NCBI GenBank assembly: GCA_005883575.1 | Contig: VBFH01000014.1 | Span: 1-35,617 of the forward strand | DNA: 35,617 nt | Reading direction: 5' to 3' | Source of the DNA: Chloroflexota bacterium | Lineage (GTDB): Bacteria > Chloroflexota > Dormibacteria > Dormibacterales > Dormibacteraceae | Shown here: piece by piece, positions 31,501 through 35,617 of the stretch | Layout: each line of letters begins with the position of its first letter | Numbering within the stretch: position 1 is the first letter of the stretch | Notes under the pieces: generated by a model | The model's database searches: none | What the model saw: only the letters and a program-made list of their open reading frames with translations | Told to the model about the DNA's origin: nothing | Program-made: the position numbers and the translations under genes

Positions 31501-33797
31501 TTCGGCGTCAGTTCGCGTGCCACCCAGCTGGAGATCTCAACTCGGGAATTGACTCCGAGCTTGTCAAGGATGTTGGACACGTGCGTCTCGACAGTGCGCT
31601 CGGACAGGAAGACGCGGGAGGCGATCTCCTTGTTGCTGAGGCCCTCCGAGACGAGTTCGGCGATCTCGAGCTCCCGCTTGCTCAACGTCGACTTCCCGGT
31701 CTTCACCAAAACGCCTGTTGGCCGGGTAGGCTTCTTCTCCTCCAGTGCGTATGTGATCGTCTCATCCCTTCCCATCCGCCTACCTGCTTGCGTCTCGGAC
31801 TCCAGATTCGCAGCTCCTAACGAGGCGGAAATGGTTTCTCGCGCCTGTATCAACAGCGGTTCCATATGCCGCATCAGACGAACACCGGTCTGGGCCTGCA
31901 GGTTCTCCGCGGCGCCCAACAGCCGTGCGGCGCGCTGGGGCCGGCCGACCAAGGCCGCGTGGCATGCCAGCCCGTACAGCATGTAGACGATCATGTCCCG
32001 GTTCTCCAGGCGACGCTCGATTGCCAGGGCTTCCTCGAACAGCGGCCGGGCCGTCTCTGGTTGTCCGTTTTGGAGGAGAGCGAAGCCGTACATCGAAATC
32101 AGGTAGCTGAGGGTTTGGATGTCGCCGCGGTCGCGGGCTCGGCCAGCCCATTCGGAGAACACCCGTTCCAGTGCTTGTAGGTCCGTATCGCCGAGAGCAA
32201 TAAAGGCTGCAGTCAGGGCCAGCATTGCATCGGCGGCTGCATCGTCAAGGCCGCTGGCCAAGACCTTTGCCTCACGCAGCTGGGACCGAGCACCTTCGAG
32301 GTCGCCGCTCATTACACGGACTCCCGCGCACACGGCAAGGATCCGAGCGAGCAGCGGCCCATCATGCAGCGCGCGCGCCCTCTCCTCAGACTCGACAAGC
32401 AGCGGCTGGGCAGTGGTCGCATCCCCCTGCGTCATTGCCATGAAACCTCGCGCGTAGAGCGCACGCGCGGTGGTGGAAGGGTCGCCCTCTCTGCGCTCGA
32501 GGAACAGGTCCAGCCAATAAGCGCCCTCACTTGTGGCGCGTGCGGTCCAATACCAAAGAAGCGAGCCGACGATGGACATGCCGACAGCGTGGTCAGGACC
32601 GTTGAGGCAATGCGCGAGAGCGGCGCGCACGTTGTCGACCTCGCTGTCCATTCGTTTTAGCCACTCCACGACGTTGACAGTTTGCGCGGCCTTCTCTCCC
32701 ACCTTGCACATGGCGGAGTAGAAGCGGACGAAGGCTTTCATCGTCGTGGCCTGCTCACCCGCATCGCGCAGCTTTAGCAGCGCGTACTCGCGCATCGTTT
32801 CGTGAAGCCGGAAGCGGGCGATTGCAGCGCCGGGCATCCGGGCCACAAATGATTTCTCAATCAGGTTGGACAAGAGCTCGAGCACGGACGACGGGGCGAT
32901 GGTCGTTCCGGCTGCAACCGCTTCAGCGGCATCGAGCCCAAATTCGGAGGGGAAGACCGCAAGTCGGCGCAGAACCGCCGCCTCCTCGCCGCTCAACAGG
33001 TCGTGACTCCAGTCAATAGTTTCCATCAGCGTCTGCTGCCTCGGCAGCGCAGCCCGGCTGCCGCCAGTGAGCAACGCGAAACGTTCGCTCAACCTTTCAA
33101 TCAGTTCCTCGAGTCCAATGGTCCTCAATCTGATCGCTGCTAACTCCAGCGCCAGAGGCATGCCGTCCAGCCGTCGACACAGATCGGAGACAAGCTGGCG
33201 GGTGGCATCGGTTTCCTCGAGCTGGATGCCCGCATCCGCGGATCGGGCTAGGAAGAGGGCCACAGCCTCCGACTCCGCGGAGCCGGAGCCTTCTCCCGGC
33301 AGACTCAGCGGCGGAACCTGAAGCACGCGCTCGCCTGAGATACCCAACGGCTGGCGGCTGGTAGCGAGGAGGCGAACTCCGGTGGCTTCCTTCAAGACGA
33401 CATCGACAAGGACGGCGATGGCGTCCAAAAGATGCTCGCAGTTGTCGAGGACGAGAAGCGCTTCGCGAGAGGCCAGGTGGGTGACCAGGAGCGAGGTTGG
33501 CCACTGTCCAGACTTGTCCGCCAAGCCCAGGCTGGTAATCACCGCCTTTGGAACCAGATGAGGATCTTCGAGACCCGCAAGGTCAATGAACCAGACGCCG
33601 TCGCTCACGGTCCGTCTGAGATCCGCGGCGGCGCGTAGGGCGAGCCGGGTTTTACCAACGCCACCAGGTCCGACCAGGGTGAGGAGGCGGGTATTAGCGA
33701 ATGCCGCCTTGACCTCGGCCAGCAAACGGCGCCGGCCGACGAAGCTGGTCGACTCCGCCGGAAGTTTGCCAATGCCGGATCGATTGGCGGGGGACAT
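31497..33797 (-). CDS. ATPase/TPR/LuxR-type transcriptional regulator
   Basis: This 766-residue protein has an NB-ARC/AAA-type ATPase domain with Walker A GPGGVGKT (43-50) and Walker [12 protein letters not shown] (about 113-123). These are followed by [30 protein letters not shown] and [13 protein letters not shown] region (about 380-640) and a C-terminal LuxR helix-turn-helix close it ([38 protein letters not shown]). It is the SARP/LAL-like architecture used to couple ligand or protein sensing to DNA binding. A TAAACT box 6 nt before the ATG and no ribosome site suggest a leaderless mRNA. It lies 54 bp downstream of a paralogue. Confidence 0.93.
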   Translation of the reverse strand: MSPANRSGIGKLPAESTSFVGRRRLLAEVKAAFANTRLLTLVGPGGVGKTRLALRAAADLRRTVSDGVWFIDLAGLEDPHLVPKAVITSLGLADKSGQWPTSLLVTHLASREALLVLDNCEHLLDAIAVLVDVVLKEATGVRLLATSRQPLGISGERVLQVPPLSLPGEGSGSAESEAVALFLARSADAGIQLEETDATRQLVSDLCRRLDGMPLALELAAIRLRTIGLEELIERLSERFALLTGGSRAALPRQQTLMETIDWSHDLLSGEEAAVLRRLAVFPSEFGLDAAEAVAAGTTIAPSSVLELLSNLIEKSFVARMPGAAIARFRLHETMREYALLKLRDAGEQATTMKAFVRFYSAMCKVGEKAAQTVNVVEWLKRMDSEVDNVRAALAHCLNGPDHAVGMSIVGSLLWYWTARATSEGAYWLDLFLERREGDPSTTARALYARGFMAMTQGDATTAQPLLVESEERARALHDGPLLARILAVCAGVRVMSGDLEGARSQLREAKVLASGLDDAAADAMLALTAAFIALGDTDLQALERVFSEWAGRARDRGDIQTLSYLISMYGFALLQNGQPETARPLFEEALAIERRLENRDMIVYMLYGLACHAALVGRPQRAARLLGAAENLQAQTGVRLMRHMEPLLIQARETISASLGAANLESETQAGRRMGRDETITYALEEKKPTRPTGVLVKTGKSTLSKRELEIAELVSEGLSNKEIASRVFLSERTVETHVSNILDKLGVNSRVEISSWVARELTPN

Positions 33798-33803
33798 GCC
33801 GTC

Positions 33804-33809
33804 AGTTTA
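33804..33809 (-). promoter_or_regulatory. -10-like box of a leaderless promoter
   Basis: TAAACT lies 6 nt before ATG 33797 within AACCTAAACTGACGG, which is conserved upstream of the LuxR fragment at 11.09 kb. Transcription starting 6-7 nt downstream would begin at the ATG itself. Confidence 0.4.
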
Positions 33810-33851
33810 GGTTGGGTTTTGGGGGCCTCGCGACGGACCGTAATGGGACAG

Positions 33852-35617
33852 TTACTGCTTTGAGGACGCCATCCAGCTCGCGATCTGAGCGCGCGAGTTG
33901 AAGCCGAGCTTGTTCATGATGCCGCGAACGTGGGTTGCGACGGTGGCCTCTGAGATGAACAGGCGCGCTCCGATCTGCCTGTTGCTCAGACCCTCGGCGA
34001 TCAACTGCGCGACCTCCGCCTGCCGCGTCGGAAGTAACCCCGGAGCAACGGAGTCTGCGGCCCCGAGTTCGGCTTGAGTGGCTTCGCCGAGAGCGAGGCG
34101 CACCGCCGTGTCGCGGCTCATGTGTTTGCCTGCCTCGAATTCGGCCTCGAATTTCGCTGCACCAAGCGCTCCAATCGCTGACTCTTTGGCCTCGGCAAGC
34201 AATGGAACTGCTGGTCCCATCATGCCCGCGCCAGCACCCGTAGCCACAGCTTGTGCTGCTCCTAGCAGCTGGGCTGCGACTCGCACCTGCCCAGAGTTGG
34301 CCGCGTACCAGCCCAAACCGGCGAGCCTCCAATACTGGCCGAGCCGATTATCGATCTGTCGAGCGACTTGCAAGGCTTCGACGAACCGCGACTTTGCCGT
34401 CTCAAGGTCGCCGGCCAACACTCCAACCATGCCAAGGTTGCCAAGCATGGCTTCAACTTGATACAGGTCACCGGCTTCTCGGCTGAGGCGCACGCCCTCT
34501 AAAGAGACAGCTCTCGCCGTCTCCAAGTCCCCCTCGACCAAGGCGAGAACGGCTCGAGACAGCAGCAACTCGATCGTCGCCGGAAAGTCACGAAGGCCAG
34601 GGGTAATCTCTTCGGCCTGCTCGAGGTATCGTCTGGCCGCCTCGAGATCGCCGGCCACGCTCTCAACGGTCGCGGCTATTGATAGTGACTCCGACAATTT
34701 CGTCAGCTGTCGCGTCTCTCGAGCCGTCGCTACTGCTCGAGCGATCCATGCCCTGGCGGTTGAAGCGTCTGCTTGTAGCAGGCTTAACCACCCACGAAGG
34801 TAGTAAGCCCGCACCTTGGTCGCTGGGGCAGCATCTTCAGCTCCGAGCAGCTCGTCAAGCCAGCGCGTGCTCTCCGTAGTCCCGTGCGTGATCCAGTAGT
34901 AACCCATCGAAGCGGCGATATCCAGACCGCGGGCGAGGTCGCCGCGCGCCACACATTGATGGAGAACGGCTCGGATGTTGTCGATTTCCAGGTCCGCCCA
35001 CGCGAGCCAATCGACTAGCTGGTACCGAATTTGGTCCACAGATTGCAGACACGTCGCCCGGTAGTACTCGAGGCAACGCTCCTCGAGAACCCTGTCCTCA
35101 TGTGCATCTCGCAACTTGAGGGTGGCGTATTCGCGCATCGTCTCGTGCAGTCGATAGGAAGCGTGGCTCCTGACGTCTTGTTTGGTCACGAGCGATTTGT
35201 CGACCAGCGAGGTCATCGTGTCGAGCACCTCGGCTGCCGGCAGGTCGTCGGACGTGCACACCGACTCGACATCTTCGAGGGTGAACCTACCTGCGAACAC
35301 GCATAGGCGTCGAAGCAAGGCTTGTTCGCCCTCGCCCAGGAGCTCGTAACTCCAGTCGATGGTCGTTTCGAGGGTCTGATGGCGCGGCAGCGCGACGCGG
35401 CCTCCTCCTGTGAGGAGGGCGAATCGATCACTCAGTCGCTCGAGGATCTGCTCGACGGCAAGCGCCCGAGTTCTCACCGCGGCGAGCTCGATCGCCAGCG
35501 GCAGTCCGTCGAGCCGCCGACACAGACCCACAATGGCCGCTCGATTTTCAGTGGTCAACTCAAACGCACCTGACGCCGCAGCCGCGCGCTCGGTAAAGAG
35601 CATGACGGCCTCGTTTT
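33852..35617 (-). CDS. Second ATPase/TPR/LuxR-type regulator, 5' end outside the window
   Basis: The visible 587 codons run from the window edge (the frame is open through 35617, so ATG 35603 is internal) to the stop at 33852. They hold the end of the ATPase domain ([60 protein letters not shown]) and a TPR region with several AxxxYxxG-type repeats. A LuxR domain follows (TRQAEVAQLIAEGLSNRQIG, SEATVATHVRGIMNKLGF, NSRAQIASWMA). It is paralogous to the downstream regulator, with about 35-40% identity by eye. The Walker motifs lie outside. The two genes look like a tandem duplication. Confidence 0.92.
   Translation of the reverse strand, partial: NEAVMLFTERAAAASGAFELTTENRAAIVGLCRRLDGLPLAIELAAVRTRALAVEQILERLSDRFALLTGGGRVALPRHQTLETTIDWSYELLGEGEQALLRRLCVFAGRFTLEDVESVCTSDDLPAAEVLDTMTSLVDKSLVTKQDVRSHASYRLHETMREYATLKLRDAHEDRVLEERCLEYYRATCLQSVDQIRYQLVDWLAWADLEIDNIRAVLHQCVARGDLARGLDIAASMGYYWITHGTTESTRWLDELLGAEDAAPATKVRAYYLRGWLSLLQADASTARAWIARAVATARETRQLTKLSESLSIAATVESVAGDLEAARRYLEQAEEITPGLRDFPATIELLLSRAVLALVEGDLETARAVSLEGVRLSREAGDLYQVEAMLGNLGMVGVLAGDLETAKSRFVEALQVARQIDNRLGQYWRLAGLGWYAANSGQVRVAAQLLGAAQAVATGAGAGMMGPAVPLLAEAKESAIGALGAAKFEAEFEAGKHMSRDTAVRLALGEATQAELGAADSVAPGLLPTRQAEVAQLIAEGLSNRQIGARLFISEATVATHVRGIMNKLGFNSRAQIASWMASSKQ

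Noticed and set aside
1-35617. CRISPR array or toxin-antitoxin module
   Set aside because: No regularly spaced repeat longer than 20 bp and no paired toxin-antitoxin genes were seen.

Overview
The window is GC-rich bacterial DNA with short intergenic gaps, several start codons that lack a Shine-Dalgarno sequence, large ATPase/TPR/LuxR regulators, an ECF42-type sigma factor with its DGPF partner, many VOC (glyoxalase-fold) proteins, and an ATP-dependent DNA ligase. This mix fits a soil or terrestrial Chloroflexota/Candidatus Dormibacteraeota-like or actinobacterial genome. That placement is inference: no rRNA or other marker gene is present.

Layout. 1-2.3 kb: an excisionase-like helix-turn-helix fragment, an alpha/beta-hydrolase fragment and an intact zinc polyol dehydrogenase. 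2.3-5.3 kb: a DUF4242 protein, an HD-GYP/LuxR regulator with a frameshifted end, and a secreted fibronectin-III/purple-acid-phosphatase-like protein that has lost several metal ligands. 5.4-10.3 kb: DNA ligase, then on the other strand a DGPF protein - ECF42 sigma - FAH-family enzyme operon, then an SRPBCC protein. 10.4-14.5 kb: VOC proteins, a quinone oxidoreductase, an AraC regulator and a DUF1801 protein, with fragments of a duplicated LuxR-ATPase 5' end and of a VOC gene. 14.6-17.3 kb: a gene graveyard (ABC-2 permease, CDF-type cation transporter tail, CcdA tail, TlpA-like thioredoxin) around two intact membrane or secreted genes.

15.4-23.8 kb is a metal/redox stress region with two regulators. 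A BlaI-type repressor is coupled to a short M56 metalloprotease. Three inverted repeats of form TACTA-N8-TAGTA (one with a mismatch) lie upstream of blaI, between the divergent genes at 15.96 kb, and in front of the CcdA/TlpA remnants. A CsoR copper sensor with its own palindromic operator is followed 1 bp later by a copper P-type ATPase that has an N-terminal cupredoxin-like domain in place of the HMA domain and an in-frame C-terminal YHS domain. Met-rich secreted proteins, a lipoprotein and a SHOCT membrane protein lie around these.

24.0-28.4 kb is bracketed by two directly repeated 3' halves of a tRNA-Pro(CGG) gene. Each is followed about 107 bp away by a tandem heptamer motif with 12-bp period that resembles integrase arm sites; related motifs occur at 14.67 and 23.89 kb. 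The bracketed 4.1 kb holds a secreted protein, a decayed glycosidase-like gene, an FAD-linked sugar-lactone-type oxidase, a transposase fragment and a dihydrofolate-reductase-like protein. No integrase is present, so it looks like an old or defective integration locus.

28.4-31.1 kb is a tightly coupled operon (DUF4386 membrane protein, NADP-dependent MDR oxidoreductase, SDR). 31.2-35.6 kb has a small conserved protein and two tandem paralogous ATPase/TPR/LuxR regulators, the second running off the window.
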